Below are positions 17,089-25,984 of a stretch of 64,000 bases of DNA, in pieces (the stretch's first letter is position 1; each line of letters opens with the position of its first letter). Source of the stretch: Comamonadaceae bacterium (GTDB taxonomy: Bacteria; Pseudomonadota; Gammaproteobacteria; Burkholderiales; Burkholderiaceae_C); NCBI GenBank assembly GCA_021299875.1, contig JAJTEW010000001.1:62001-126000 (forward strand). Direction: 5' to 3'. Position numbers and translations under genes: made by a program. The notes beneath the pieces are model-generated. The model ran no database searches and was not told the DNA's origin. It worked only from the letters and a program-made list of their open reading frames with translations.

Positions 17089-18261
17089 ATGCAATACACC
17101 CACGAACACCGCGAGATCCAGAACACGCTCAAGCGCTTCATTGAGGCCGAGATCAACCCCCATGTGGACGAATGGGAGGCGGCCGAGATCTTTCCGGCGC
17201 ACGAGGTCTTCAAGAAGATGGGCAACTTGGGTCTCTTGGGCCTGACCAAGCCCGAAGCCTATGGCGGCGCGGGCTTGGATTATTCCTACAGCATGGCCAT
17301 GGCCGAGGCGCTGGGGCACATCGATTGCGGCGGTATCCCCATGGCCATTGGCGTGCAGACCGACATGGCCACGCCTGCGCTGGCGCGTTTTGGCAGCGAC
17401 GAATTGCGTGCGCAGTTTCTGGCCCCGGCCATTGCGGGCGACATGGTGGGCTGCATCGGCGTGAGCGAGCCCGTTGCGGGCAGCGATGTGGCAGGCATCA
17501 AAACCGTGGCGCGCAAAGACGGCGACGACTACGTGATCAGCGGCCAAAAAATGTGGATCACCAACAGCCTGCAGGCCGACTGGATGTGCATGCTGGTCAA
17601 CACCGGGGAAGGACCGATCCATAAAAACAAAAGTCTCGTCATGGTGCCCATGCGCGAGAACGGCAAGCTGCTGCCCGGCATCGAAGTGGGCAAGAAAATC
17701 AAAAAGATCGGCATGAACAGCAGCGACACCGGTCTGATTTATTTCGACGAAGTGCGGGTACCCCAGCGCTACCGCATCGGGGCCGAGGGCCAGGGCTTCA
17801 TTTACCAGATGCAGCAGTTCCAGGAAGAGCGCCTGTGGTGCGCCGCCAGCACGCTGCAGTCGCTGACCCACTGCATCCAGTGGACGGTGGAGTGGGCGCA
17901 AGAGCGCAAGCTGTTTGGCTCCACCTTGGCCGACCAACAGTGGGTGCAGTTCAAGCTGGCCGAACTCAAGGCCGAGGTGGAAAGCCTGCGCGCCCTGACC
18001 TACCAGGCCTGCGAACATTACGTGGCTGGTGCAGACGTGACCGAATGGGCGACCATGGCCAAGCTCAAAGCAGGCCGTTTGAACCGCACCGTGCCCGACA
18101 CCTGCCTGCAGTTCTGGGGCGGCATGGGCTTCACCTGGGAGAACAAGGTCTCGCGCATGTACCGCGATGGGCGTCTGGCCTCGATTGGCGGCGGCGCTGA
18201 CGAGGTGATGCTGGGCATCCTGGCCAAGATGATGGGCATTGCCAAGCGGCCCCAAAAATGA
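17089..18261 (+). CDS. acyl-CoA dehydrogenase, AtuD-position
   Basis: This 390-aa FAD enzyme has GVSEPVAGSDVAGIKTVA, KMWITNSLQ, and a C-terminal GGGADEVMLGILAKMMGI in which Glu occupies the catalytic position. It lies between the carboxylase beta and enoyl-CoA hydratase genes, the place taken by citronellyl-CoA dehydrogenase in atu clusters. The gap to the beta subunit is 21 bp with AAGGAG before the ATG, and the stop overlaps the hydratase start (ATGA). Isovaleryl-type substrates remain possible. Confidence 0.88.
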   Translation: MQYTHEHREIQNTLKRFIEAEINPHVDEWEAAEIFPAHEVFKKMGNLGLLGLTKPEAYGGAGLDYSYSMAMAEALGHIDCGGIPMAIGVQTDMATPALARFGSDELRAQFLAPAIAGDMVGCIGVSEPVAGSDVAGIKTVARKDGDDYVISGQKMWITNSLQADWMCMLVNTGEGPIHKNKSLVMVPMRENGKLLPGIEVGKKIKKIGMNSSDTGLIYFDEVRVPQRYRIGAEGQGFIYQMQQFQEERLWCAASTLQSLTHCIQWTVEWAQERKLFGSTLADQQWVQFKLAELKAEVESLRALTYQACEHYVAGADVTEWATMAKLKAGRLNRTVPDTCLQFWGGMGFTWENKVSRMYRDGRLASIGGGADEVMLGILAKMMGIAKRPQK

Positions 18262-19064
18262 GCAGCACTTTGTTGATCGATCGCGAAGGTGCGGTCGAGA
18301 CCTGGACCCTGAACGACCCGGCCACGCGCAACGCCTTGAGCGATGCCGTCGTGGAGGGCTTGCTGCAAGCCTGCACGCGGGCCGCTCAAGACAGCTCGCT
18401 GCGCATCGTGGTGTTGACCGGCGCAGGGGGGGCTTTTTGCGCAGGTGGCAGTTTGGGCGGCTTTGCCAGCCTGATCGGCCAACCCCTGCAAGCGGGCCAA
18501 ACCGACCCGCTGCTGGCCATGAACCGAGGCTTTGGCGACCTGCTGCATGCTTTGAGCGCCCTGCCCCAGCTCTTGGTGTGCCGGGTCGATGGCGCGGCCA
18601 TGGGCGGCGGCTTTGGCCTGGTGTGCTGCGCCGACCATGTGGTGGCCACAAAACGCTCGGTGCTGGGTACGCCCGAAGTCACGCTGGGCCTGCCACCCGC
18701 GCAGATTGCGCCTTTTGTATGGCAGCGCTTGGGCGAGAGCACGGCACGCCAATGCCTGCTGCAAGGCCTGAGCTACACCGCAGCGCAAGCGCTGCAAGTG
18801 GGAGTGGTCAACGAGGTGATCGAGCAGGACTCGGATGAAACCTGGCAAGCCACACTGACGCGCCTGCTGCGCGCCGCGCCTGGCGCGGTGGCCAGCACCA
18901 AATTGCTGCTGCGGCAGCTGCGTGGCCCCGTGCCTGATGTGCGTGATGCCGCGGCACAGGCTTTTGCGCAAGGTTTGCGCAGCGCCGAAGCCGCGCAAGG
19001 TCTGGCCGCGTTTGTGCGCAAACAGCCCGCGCCTTGGACACATTCTGGCAAAGACACCGCATGA
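18258..19064 (+). CDS. enoyl-CoA hydratase/isomerase family protein, AtuE-position
   Basis: This 268-aa crotonase hydrates an enoyl-CoA. Oxyanion-hole segments are GAGGAFCAGGSLGGFA and VDGAAMGGGFGLV, and GTPEVTLGL carries the acid residue region. In atu clusters the gene at this place encodes isohexenylglutaconyl-CoA hydratase, and in liu clusters methylglutaconyl-CoA hydratase. The short overlaps with both neighbours show one polycistronic unit. The sequence does not separate the two substrate classes. Confidence 0.87.
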   Translation: MSSTLLIDREGAVETWTLNDPATRNALSDAVVEGLLQACTRAAQDSSLRIVVLTGAGGAFCAGGSLGGFASLIGQPLQAGQTDPLLAMNRGFGDLLHALSALPQLLVCRVDGAAMGGGFGLVCCADHVVATKRSVLGTPEVTLGLPPAQIAPFVWQRLGESTARQCLLQGLSYTAAQALQVGVVNEVIEQDSDETWQATLTRLLRAAPGAVASTKLLLRQLRGPVPDVRDAAAQAFAQGLRSAEAAQGLAAFVRKQPAPWTHSGKDTA

Positions 19065-21040
19065 CCGCCACTTTGGCCAACACCATCAGCCGCCTGCTGA
19101 TCGCCAACCGGGGCGAGATCGCCCGCCGGGTGATCCGCACAGCCCGGCGCATGGGCATCCAGACGGTGGCCGTTTATTCCGACGCCGACCGCGACGCCTT
19201 GCATGTGCACGAAGCCGACACCGCCGTCGCATTGGGCGGCACCTTGTCGGCCGACTCGTATTTGCACATGGCCAAACTGCTGCAAGCAGCACGTGACAGC
19301 GGGGCCGATGCGGTGCACCCGGGCTATGGCTTTTTGAGCGAGAACGCCGAGTTTGCGCAAGCGGTGCTCGACGCAGGCCTGACCTGGGTCGGACCACCGC
19401 CTGCGGCCATCCGCGCACTGGGCAGCAAATCGTCCGCCAAAGCACTGGCACTGAAACACGGCGTGCCATGTTTGCCGGGCTACTTTGGGGCTGACCAGAG
19501 CGACGCCACCTTCACCGCGCATGCAGAGCAGCTGGGCTTGCCGCTGATGGTCAAGGCCGTGGCCGGAGGCGGCGGGCGCGGCATGCGACTGGTCACCGAC
19601 ATGGCGCAACTGCTGCCCGCACTGCACAGCGCCCGCTCCGAAGCGCTGGCCGGTTTTGGCAACGGCGACTTGCTGATGGAGCACGCCCTGCTGCGCCCCC
19701 GCCACATCGAGGTGCAAATCATGGCCGACACGCAAGGCCACTGCATTCACTTGGGAGAGCGCGACTGCTCGGTGCAGCGGCGGCATCAAAAAATCATCGA
19801 AGAATCCCCCAGCCCGGCCGTGGATGCTGCATTGCGCGCGCAGCTCGGGCAAGCGGCCATCGCACTGGCGCAATCGGCGGGCTATGTGGGCGCGGGCACG
19901 GTGGAGTTTTTGCTGGACGAGGCGCAAGACAACAAGCCCTTCTATTTGATGGAGATGAACACCCGGCTGCAAGTCGAACACCCGGTGACCGAGCTGCTCA
20001 CGGGGCTCGACTTGGTGGCGTGGCAGCTGCGCATCGCGCGCGGCGAGCCGCTGCCCTTGGCGCAAGCCGATGTGCGTCTGCAAGGCCACGCCATCGAGGT
20101 GCGCTTGTGCGCCGAAGACGAACACTTCACGCCGCAGACCGGCACGGTGCAAGCCTTTGCAGCGCCAGAGGGCTTGCGCTTTGACCATGCGCTGCATGTG
20201 GGCGCGGTGGTCACGCCGCACTACGATTCGATGCTGGGCAAGCTGATCGCCCACGCGCCCACCCGCGCGCAAGCCATTGACCGCCTGCGCACGGGCTTGG
20301 ACCAGACCGCCGTGCTGGGCCTGCCCACCAACCGCGCTTTTTTGGCCGCGTGCTTGAAGCACCCGATGTTCCTTGCGGGCGAGGCCTTGATTCCATTTTT
20401 GGCCGAACAGGCCGACACCCTTCGTGAGAGCCTGCAAGCCCATGGTGACGCGCGCATCGTGGCCGTGCTGGCTGTGCTGTATGTCAGCCAAGCACCTGCA
20501 AACGCCATGCCCAGCCCCTTCACGCGGCCGGTGCGCATGGGCATGGGTGCGGACACCCTCTCGCTGAACTTGCAGGAACGGGGTCAGGGACAAGTGCGCA
20601 TCCAAACAGACGAGACCACACACCAGGCCCGCGTGACGTCCAGCGCTGAGACACTGCACATCGACCTGAACGGCCAGCGCTGGCATGCCCGCGCCGTCGC
20701 CTGCCAGGGCGCCCACACTGTTCTGTGGCATGTGCAGCTGCATGGCCCCGAAAGCTTTGAGCTGTGGCTGAGCCACCAAAGCCACAGCGCCCCCAACACA
20801 GGCGCCAGCGCACAAGCCGCGCAGTCTTTGCGAGCGCCCTTCAACGGCAAGCTGATCGCGCTGCATGTGCAAGAAGGCCAAGCGGTCAAACAAGGCGATG
20901 CTGTCCTGGTGATCGAATCCATGAAGCTCGAACACATCTTGTGCGCCCCACGCGATGCGGTGGTGCACAGCCTTTCGGCCAGCCAAGGCCAACAAGTGAG
21001 CCCCGGCCAGGTGCTGGTGCAATGGAAGGACGCCGCATGA
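19061..21040 (+). CDS. acyl-CoA carboxylase alpha subunit (biotin carboxylase and biotin carrier), AtuF/LiuD-like
   Basis: This 659-aa subunit carboxylates its own biotin. It has an N-terminal biotin-carboxylase domain (LIANRGEIARRVIRTAR, the ATP-grasp loop AGGGGRGM, EMNTRLQVEHPVTE) and a C-terminal carrier domain with biotinylated Lys622 in ESMKLEH. The carrier motif has Glu and Leu where many enzymes read AMKM. The ATG at 19061 overlaps the hydratase stop. It pairs with the beta subunit encoded at 15445-17067, although two genes separate them. Confidence 0.92.
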   Translation: MTATLANTISRLLIANRGEIARRVIRTARRMGIQTVAVYSDADRDALHVHEADTAVALGGTLSADSYLHMAKLLQAARDSGADAVHPGYGFLSENAEFAQAVLDAGLTWVGPPPAAIRALGSKSSAKALALKHGVPCLPGYFGADQSDATFTAHAEQLGLPLMVKAVAGGGGRGMRLVTDMAQLLPALHSARSEALAGFGNGDLLMEHALLRPRHIEVQIMADTQGHCIHLGERDCSVQRRHQKIIEESPSPAVDAALRAQLGQAAIALAQSAGYVGAGTVEFLLDEAQDNKPFYLMEMNTRLQVEHPVTELLTGLDLVAWQLRIARGEPLPLAQADVRLQGHAIEVRLCAEDEHFTPQTGTVQAFAAPEGLRFDHALHVGAVVTPHYDSMLGKLIAHAPTRAQAIDRLRTGLDQTAVLGLPTNRAFLAACLKHPMFLAGEALIPFLAEQADTLRESLQAHGDARIVAVLAVLYVSQAPANAMPSPFTRPVRMGMGADTLSLNLQERGQGQVRIQTDETTHQARVTSSAETLHIDLNGQRWHARAVACQGAHTVLWHVQLHGPESFELWLSHQSHSAPNTGASAQAAQSLRAPFNGKLIALHVQEGQAVKQGDAVLVIESMKLEHILCAPRDAVVHSLSASQGQQVSPGQVLVQWKDAA

Positions 21041-22206
21041 GCACCGCTGAACTCACACCCAACTTCACGACCGAAGACCTGCACAGCCTGCAAGCCACCG
21101 TGGAGCGTTTTGCCAAACAGGCCATCGCCCCGCATGTGCCCGTCTGGGAAGAAGCCGGTGAATTTGACCGATCGCTGTACACCCAAGCCGCCGCGTTGGG
21201 CCTGCTGGGCCTGGGCTACCCCGAACACCTGGGCGGCACACCCGCGCCTTGGCGTGCGCGCAACCTACTGTCGCAAACTTTGGCCCGCTACGGCGGCAGC
21301 GGCGGCGTGATGGCCAGCCTGTTCTCGCTCAACATCGGCCTGCCCCCGGTCATGGCGCATGGCAGCGCCGAATTGCAGGCCGAAGTGGTGCCCCCCGTGC
21401 TGCGCGGCGAGCGCATTGCGGCCCTGGCCATCACCGAGCCAGGCGGCGGATCCGACGTGGCCGGACTGCGCACCACGGCGCGTGCCGATGGCGTGGACTA
21501 TGTGATCGACGGCGAGAAAGTCTTCATCACCTCGGGCCTGCGCGCCGACTGGATCACGCTGGCCGTGCGGACTGATGTGGCCAGCAGGGGCGCCAGCGGC
21601 ATCTCCATGGTCGTGGTGCCCGGCGATACACCCGGCATCTCGCGCACGCGCCTGCACAAAATGGGCTGGCACAGCTCAGACACCGCGCAACTGCGCTTTG
21701 ACGGCGTGCGCGTGCCCCAGCGTTACCGCTTAGGCAACGAAGGCGCAGGCTTCAAAATGATCATGGGCAATTTCAACGGCGAGCGCCTGGCCATGTCGGC
21801 CATGGCGCTGGGTTTTGCTCAGGCGTGCTTTGACGAAGCCCTGGCTTGGAGTCGCCAGCGCCAAACCTTTGGCGCTGCATTGATCGAACGCCAAGCGGTC
21901 CGCCACAAACTGATGGACATGCAAATGCGCATTTCATCCACCCAAGCTTGGGTCGATGCCGTGACGCAGTCGGCCGATGCGGGCCAGACCGGAGCCGAGT
22001 GGGTGGCCCAGGTTTGCCTGCTGAAAAACCACGCCACCCAAACCCTGCAGCACTGCGCCGATGCCGCCGTGCAACTGTTGGGCGGCATGGGCTACATGCG
22101 CGGCACGGTGAGCGAGCGGGTTTACCGCGAAGTCAAGGTCATGATGATTGGCGGCGGGGCTGAAGACATCATGAAAGAGCTGGCAGCCAAGCAACTGGGC
22201 ATTTGA
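21037..22206 (+). CDS. acyl-CoA dehydrogenase with GGGAEDIM C-terminal motif
   Basis: This 389-aa FAD enzyme is the last gene of the carboxylase operon and overlaps the alpha-subunit stop (ATGA). It has ITEPGGGSDVAGLRTTA, EKVFITSGL and MGYMRGTVSERVYREVK. At the usual catalytic position (GGTNEIM in other family members) it reads GGGAEDIM, so Asp replaces Glu, with Glu one residue earlier. Enzymes for branched substrates often use a Glu from another helix, so this need not mean loss of activity. It could be the true citronellyl-CoA dehydrogenase of the set. Confidence 0.85.
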   Translation: MSTAELTPNFTTEDLHSLQATVERFAKQAIAPHVPVWEEAGEFDRSLYTQAAALGLLGLGYPEHLGGTPAPWRARNLLSQTLARYGGSGGVMASLFSLNIGLPPVMAHGSAELQAEVVPPVLRGERIAALAITEPGGGSDVAGLRTTARADGVDYVIDGEKVFITSGLRADWITLAVRTDVASRGASGISMVVVPGDTPGISRTRLHKMGWHSSDTAQLRFDGVRVPQRYRLGNEGAGFKMIMGNFNGERLAMSAMALGFAQACFDEALAWSRQRQTFGAALIERQAVRHKLMDMQMRISSTQAWVDAVTQSADAGQTGAEWVAQVCLLKNHATQTLQHCADAAVQLLGGMGYMRGTVSERVYREVKVMMIGGGAEDIMKELAAKQLGI

Positions 22207-22239
22207 GACCTGGCTCAGACCACGCTCAAACGGTGCGAA

Positions 22240-23466
22240 TCAGGCCGGTCTGGACTGGCCAGGGGGCAACTCGGAGCGAAACGCAAAAGCCATTTGCAGC
22301 ATGCCGGCCAGCAAACCCACCAGCACACCCACTTGCACGGCCCGGTTGTAAGAACCCATGGCATCGAACACCAGACCGCCCCCCAAAGCCCCCATGAAAC
22401 TGCCCAGCTGGTGGCTCATGAAAGCGACACCACCGAGCATGGCTTGCCAGCGCAGACCAAAGGTTTCGCCGATGTAACCGGTCACCAAGGGTGCCACACC
22501 CAGCCACAAAAAACCCATGATGGCGGCGAACACCAGCGTGTTCTCAGGCGTTGGCACCGACAGAAAATACCAGGCCAGACCGAATGAGCGCAGCACATAA
22601 ATGCCGCCCAACAGCACCAGCTTGTTGTAACGGCCACCCGCCCAACCGAAAAACAAGCTGCCCAAGACGTTGAAGCCGCCAATCATGCCCAGCGCTTGGG
22701 CGCTGAGCATCGGGTCCATCCCGCACAAATCGAGGTAGGACGGCAGATGTGTGGTCAAAAAAACCAGCTGCATGCCACACACAAAATAGGCCAGTGTCAT
22801 CACCGCAAAAGGCGCGTGTTTCAAGGCAAACCGGGCCATGTCGAGGGCATTGTCTTTTTCGCCATGCGGTGAAGGCGGCAGCGGCAAGGCGTCCACCCGT
22901 CCGGCATACCAGGCTGCAGGCAAGATGACCAGCGCCATGATGACGAAACCGCCCACGCCCACACGCCACCCATGGTCCTGCGACAGCAACTGACCGATGG
23001 GCGCCGCCATCAAGGCACCCAAAGAACCTGCGGCGGACACGATGCCCAGCACCGTGCTGCGCAAGGCAGGCGACACCGGTCTGGAGGCCACGGCCATGGC
23101 AATGGCCGAACCGTTGCAGGCCATGGCTGCACCAATGGCAAGCCCAGCGCCCAGAATCACACCCAGCAAGCCCTGGGCCAGGCACAGCAAAGTCATGCCC
23201 AGGATGTACAGCAAAGCACCGGTCATCATGAGGGGGCGGTACCCGATGCGCACAGCCAACGCACCGGCAAAGGGCTGCAAAAATCCCCAGGCCAAGTTTT
23301 GCACCGCAATGGCCAATGTGAACTCGGACACTGAAATGCCGATGTCCTTGGTCAAGGCCGGCATGAACACACCCAGGCTTTGCCGCAAGCCCATGCTGAG
23401 CGACAACATCAGCGCAGCGCCGATCAGGATGGGCAAGCCCGGGCGCAGTGCAGTCAAGAGGTTCAT
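22240..23466 (-). CDS. MFS transporter
   Basis: This 408-aa inner-membrane protein has twelve predicted hydrophobic segments, beginning LPILIGAALMLSLSM, and a central hydrophilic loop (SPHGEKDNALDMARF). GLRQSLGVFMPAL and VRIGYRPLMMTGALL resemble the oxalate/formate and monocarboxylate antiporter groups. The start at 23466 (MNLLTALRPG) was chosen because it precedes the first membrane segment directly. It converges on the carboxylase operon and is divergent from the NhaR-like gene. The substrate is unknown; an organic acid is the likeliest class. Confidence 0.8.
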   Translation of the reverse strand: MNLLTALRPGLPILIGAALMLSLSMGLRQSLGVFMPALTKDIGISVSEFTLAIAVQNLAWGFLQPFAGALAVRIGYRPLMMTGALLYILGMTLLCLAQGLLGVILGAGLAIGAAMACNGSAIAMAVASRPVSPALRSTVLGIVSAAGSLGALMAAPIGQLLSQDHGWRVGVGGFVIMALVILPAAWYAGRVDALPLPPSPHGEKDNALDMARFALKHAPFAVMTLAYFVCGMQLVFLTTHLPSYLDLCGMDPMLSAQALGMIGGFNVLGSLFFGWAGGRYNKLVLLGGIYVLRSFGLAWYFLSVPTPENTLVFAAIMGFLWLGVAPLVTGYIGETFGLRWQAMLGGVAFMSHQLGSFMGALGGGLVFDAMGSYNRAVQVGVLVGLLAGMLQMAFAFRSELPPGQSRPA

Positions 23467-23831
23467 GGTGTGCTTCGGTTGTGCTTGCGCACAATCTAAC
23501 CGCACAAGCTCAACACCAGTGGCCTATTCGGGACAGGTCACCTGCAACACTCTGCGCTTGAGTCAAAAATGTCTTGCAGCCAGGACTTCTTGCTTTTGCA
23601 GTGATCGCGGTCACTGTCGCCATAACACCCGTCGCCGTGACCCTGACACGTGGGCCTCATCTGTTCAAAACCCATTCTCAACACAACACCCAGCGCAATC
23701 TTTGCGATTCGGTGAGCGACCAGACTCGCCAAACACTAGGGTTTTTTCTTATAGAGGCTCGCCCTTAGGCCTCACTTTTGACTCATAAAAAATCAGATAA
23801 TTTAGGACAAACACTCTCGCAAAAGCTAAGC
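23467..23831. other. 365-bp intergenic region between divergent MFS and NhaR-like genes
   Basis: I find no convincing gene here. Short open frames lack ribosome-binding sites and family resemblance. The one clear structure is the inverted repeat at 23599-23616. The last 90 bases before the regulator start are A/T-rich and probably hold its promoter. Confidence 0.5.
23599..23616. promoter_or_regulatory. CAGTGA-N6-TCACTG inverted repeat, CRP/FNR-family-like site
   Basis: This is a perfect 6-6-6 inverted repeat (CAGTGA tcgcgg TCACTG). The spacing and the GTGA/TCAC core resemble sites for the CRP/FNR superfamily. It lies 133 bp upstream of the MFS start and about 215 bp upstream of the NhaR-like start, so it could serve either gene. 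Confidence 0.35.
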
Positions 23832-24728
23832 ATGAAATCGCCCTTCAACTACAAACACTTGTATTACTTTTGGGTCGTGGCCAAGGAAGGCGGCATCACG
23901 CGGGCGGCCGACAAGCTCGACATGGCGGTGCAAACCGTGAGCGCGCAAGTGCGTGAATTGGAGAAATCGCTCGGTTATGCCTTGCTCAAGCCGGCAGGGC
24001 GTGGGCTGGTCTTGACCGATGCTGGCCTGGCTGCCATGCAACAGGCCGATCAAATTTTTCAGCTGGGTGAAGATCTGCCCGCGAAAGTGCGCGACGCCGT
24101 CAGCTCACCCACGGTGCGCTTGGCTGCAGGCATCTCGGATGGTTTGCCCAAACTGGTGGTGCGCCAGTTGATGCAACCGGTCATGGGCGAGCCGCACCTG
24201 CGCTTGTTGTGCCATGAAGGGGAGTTCGACGATTTGTTAGGCGACCTGGCGCTGCACCGCTTGGATGTGGTGCTGTCGGACCGCCCGGCCCCCAGCAATG
24301 CCAACCTCAAGCTTTACAACCATGCCTTGGGCTCATCGGCCGTGTCTTGGTATGGCAGCGCATCGCTGGTGAAAGCAGCGCGCAAAACATTCCCTGCCAG
24401 TCTGGCCGTAGTGCCCGTGCTGCTGCCCACCGAACACACCGCTGTGCGCACGCGCTTGGACCACTGGTTTGAGCACCACGGCATCCGCCCGCGCATCGTG
24501 GGCGAGTTCGAAGACAGTGCCTTGCTCAAGACCTTTGGAGAAAGCGGCATGGGGATGTTCCCGGCTGCCGAATGCATCCACGACGAATTGTTGGCGCACT
24601 ACGCGGTTCAAAAACTCGGCCCCTGCGAAGGGGTGAAGGAAAACTTCTATGCCATCGGCACCGAAAAGAAAGTGCAACACCCGCTGGTTCAACGGTTGCT
24701 GCTGGCCAGCACCCTCAGCGCCCATTGA
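23832..24728 (+). CDS. nhaR: LysR family regulator, NhaR-like
   Basis: This 298-aa regulator begins MKSPFNYKHLYYFWVVAKEG, the distinctive N-terminus of NhaR, with a LysR helix-turn-helix (GITRAADKLDMAVQTVSAQ). The effector domain contains GESGMGMFPAAE. NhaR activates the Na+/H+ antiporter gene nhaA in response to sodium. No nhaA is nearby, so the target here may be distant, or the adjacent MFS or TerC genes. The ATG at 23832 was preferred to an in-frame start 54 bases upstream because family members begin at MKxxFNYxHL. Confidence 0.85.
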   Translation: MKSPFNYKHLYYFWVVAKEGGITRAADKLDMAVQTVSAQVRELEKSLGYALLKPAGRGLVLTDAGLAAMQQADQIFQLGEDLPAKVRDAVSSPTVRLAAGISDGLPKLVVRQLMQPVMGEPHLRLLCHEGEFDDLLGDLALHRLDVVLSDRPAPSNANLKLYNHALGSSAVSWYGSASLVKAARKTFPASLAVVPVLLPTEHTAVRTRLDHWFEHHGIRPRIVGEFEDSALLKTFGESGMGMFPAAECIHDELLAHYAVQKLGPCEGVKENFYAIGTEKKVQHPLVQRLLLASTLSAH

Positions 24729-24749
24729 AGGCTGGACTGGGCATCCCGA

Positions 24750-24777
24750 CCATTCCCGGTTGAGTCTCCGGGAATGG
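24750..24777. terminator. bidirectional hairpin between nhaR and terC
   Basis: CCATTCCCGG and CCGGGAATGG are perfect 10-bp arms around an 8-nt loop, between two convergent genes. There is no strong T run, so termination by the hairpin alone is uncertain. Confidence 0.55.
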
Positions 24778-24787
24778 CCCCAGGCCC

Positions 24788-25756
24788 TTAGGGTTTAGAA
24801 GACGAGGTGGAAGAAGAACGCACGCTCAGCAGCATGGTGATCGCCAAAATCGCCACCACCACGCCCAGCGAGATGCCCACCGGGATTTTGAAGACGTCGA
24901 TCAGGCACATCTTGGTGCCAATGAAGACCAGAATGACCGCCAAACCGTAGTTGAGCAGGTGGAACTTGTTGGCCACTGCCGCCAGCAAGAAATACATGGC
25001 ACGCAAACCCAAGATCGCGAAGACGTTGCTGGTCAGCACAATGAAAGGGTCCGAGGTGATCGCAAAAATCGCCGGGATCGAATCCACCGCAAAGATCACG
25101 TCGGTCAGGGCAATCAAGCAAATGACCATGAACAAAGGTGTCGCGATTTTCTGACCGTTTTCGATGGTCCAAAACTTTTCACCGTCGTAATTTTTGCTGA
25201 CGGGCAAGAGCTTGCGCAGCAACTTGAGCGCCGGGTTGTCGTCCAACGAAGGTTCTTGGCCTGCTGCCCACCACATCTTCACGCCTGTGAGGATCAAGAA
25301 AGCACCGAACACGTACAAAATCCAATGGAACTGCTGGAGCAACCAGCCACCCACCAAAATCATGATGGTGCGCAGCACGATGGCCCCGATGATGCCGATC
25401 ATCAACACGCGCTTTTGAAATTGCGAAGGCACGGCGAAATACGTGAAGATCATCAGGAAGACAAAGATGTTGTCCACCGCGAGTGATTTTTCGATCAGGT
25501 AACCGGTGAGAAACTCCAGCGACTTGGTGTTCGCCAACGCCACCGATCCTGTCGTGTCTTTGATGGCCCACCAAAACAGGCCGTTGAACAGGAAGCTCAG
25601 GGCAATCCAGATCAGCGACCAGTTGAGCGCCTCTTTGACGCCGATGTCGTGTGAACCTTGCTTTTTCAGCACCACAAAATCCACAAAGAGTGACGCCAAC
25701 ACGATGGCCACAAACGTCACCCACAGCCACATGGGGGCCACGGTTTCCATAAACAC
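24788..25756 (-). CDS. TerC/Alx family inner-membrane protein
   Basis: This 322-aa polytopic membrane protein has the paired acidic motifs of the family in membrane segments: IEKSLAVDNIFVFLMI and LTDVIFAVDSIPAIFAIT. Family members Alx and TerC are linked to manganese export and tellurite resistance. The C-terminus is a Ser/Thr-rich tail. It is monocistronic, convergent with nhaR, with AAAGGTG before the ATG. Its leader contains an ATGACCCG/CGGGTCAT stem, but not the conserved core of the manganese riboswitch often found before alx. Confidence 0.88.
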   Translation of the reverse strand: MFMETVAPMWLWVTFVAIVLASLFVDFVVLKKQGSHDIGVKEALNWSLIWIALSFLFNGLFWWAIKDTTGSVALANTKSLEFLTGYLIEKSLAVDNIFVFLMIFTYFAVPSQFQKRVLMIGIIGAIVLRTIMILVGGWLLQQFHWILYVFGAFLILTGVKMWWAAGQEPSLDDNPALKLLRKLLPVSKNYDGEKFWTIENGQKIATPLFMVICLIALTDVIFAVDSIPAIFAITSDPFIVLTSNVFAILGLRAMYFLLAAVANKFHLLNYGLAVILVFIGTKMCLIDVFKIPVGISLGVVVAILAITMLLSVRSSSTSSSKP

Positions 25757-25772
25757 CTTTCAGTTTGTTGTG

Positions 25773-25821
25773 ATGACCCGTCCACACCACTGCCTCAGCA
25801 AACCAATTTTTTGCGGGTCAT
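25773..25821 (-). promoter_or_regulatory. stem in the leader of the TerC/Alx gene
   Basis: ATGACCCG at 25773-25780 is complementary to CGGGTCAT at 25814-25821, with a 33-nt loop. It ends 16 bases before the terC start. It could fold in the mRNA leader. No known riboswitch signature is recognisable. Confidence 0.25.
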
Positions 25822-25984
25822 GCAAGCACTGAAGTCTAGGGCAGAAACTGAAATAAATGTCTGAATAAAATAGTTTTTTACTTCGTAAAAAAGGGAATGT
25901 TAGGCTGATTTTTGGAGGGCCAAAGATCAGCACGGGATGGGCTGAATGTTGGCGCGTCGCTGCTTTCAAAACCCTGAAAATAAA

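Noticed and set aside
15415..18651. A very long open frame (over 1000 codons) on the minus strand
   Set aside because: It lies antisense to the carboxylase beta and acyl-CoA dehydrogenase genes, which have clear family motifs. High-GC codon use leaves the opposite strand open. The translation is His/Gln/Arg-rich with no recognisable domain.
23538..23732. Small open frame in the MFS-NhaR intergenic region
   Set aside because: No ribosome-binding site, no family resemblance and a Cys-rich unbalanced composition.
25757..25860. yybP-ykoY manganese riboswitch before the TerC/Alx gene
   Set aside because: I looked for the conserved purine-rich core of this riboswitch in the leader and did not find it.
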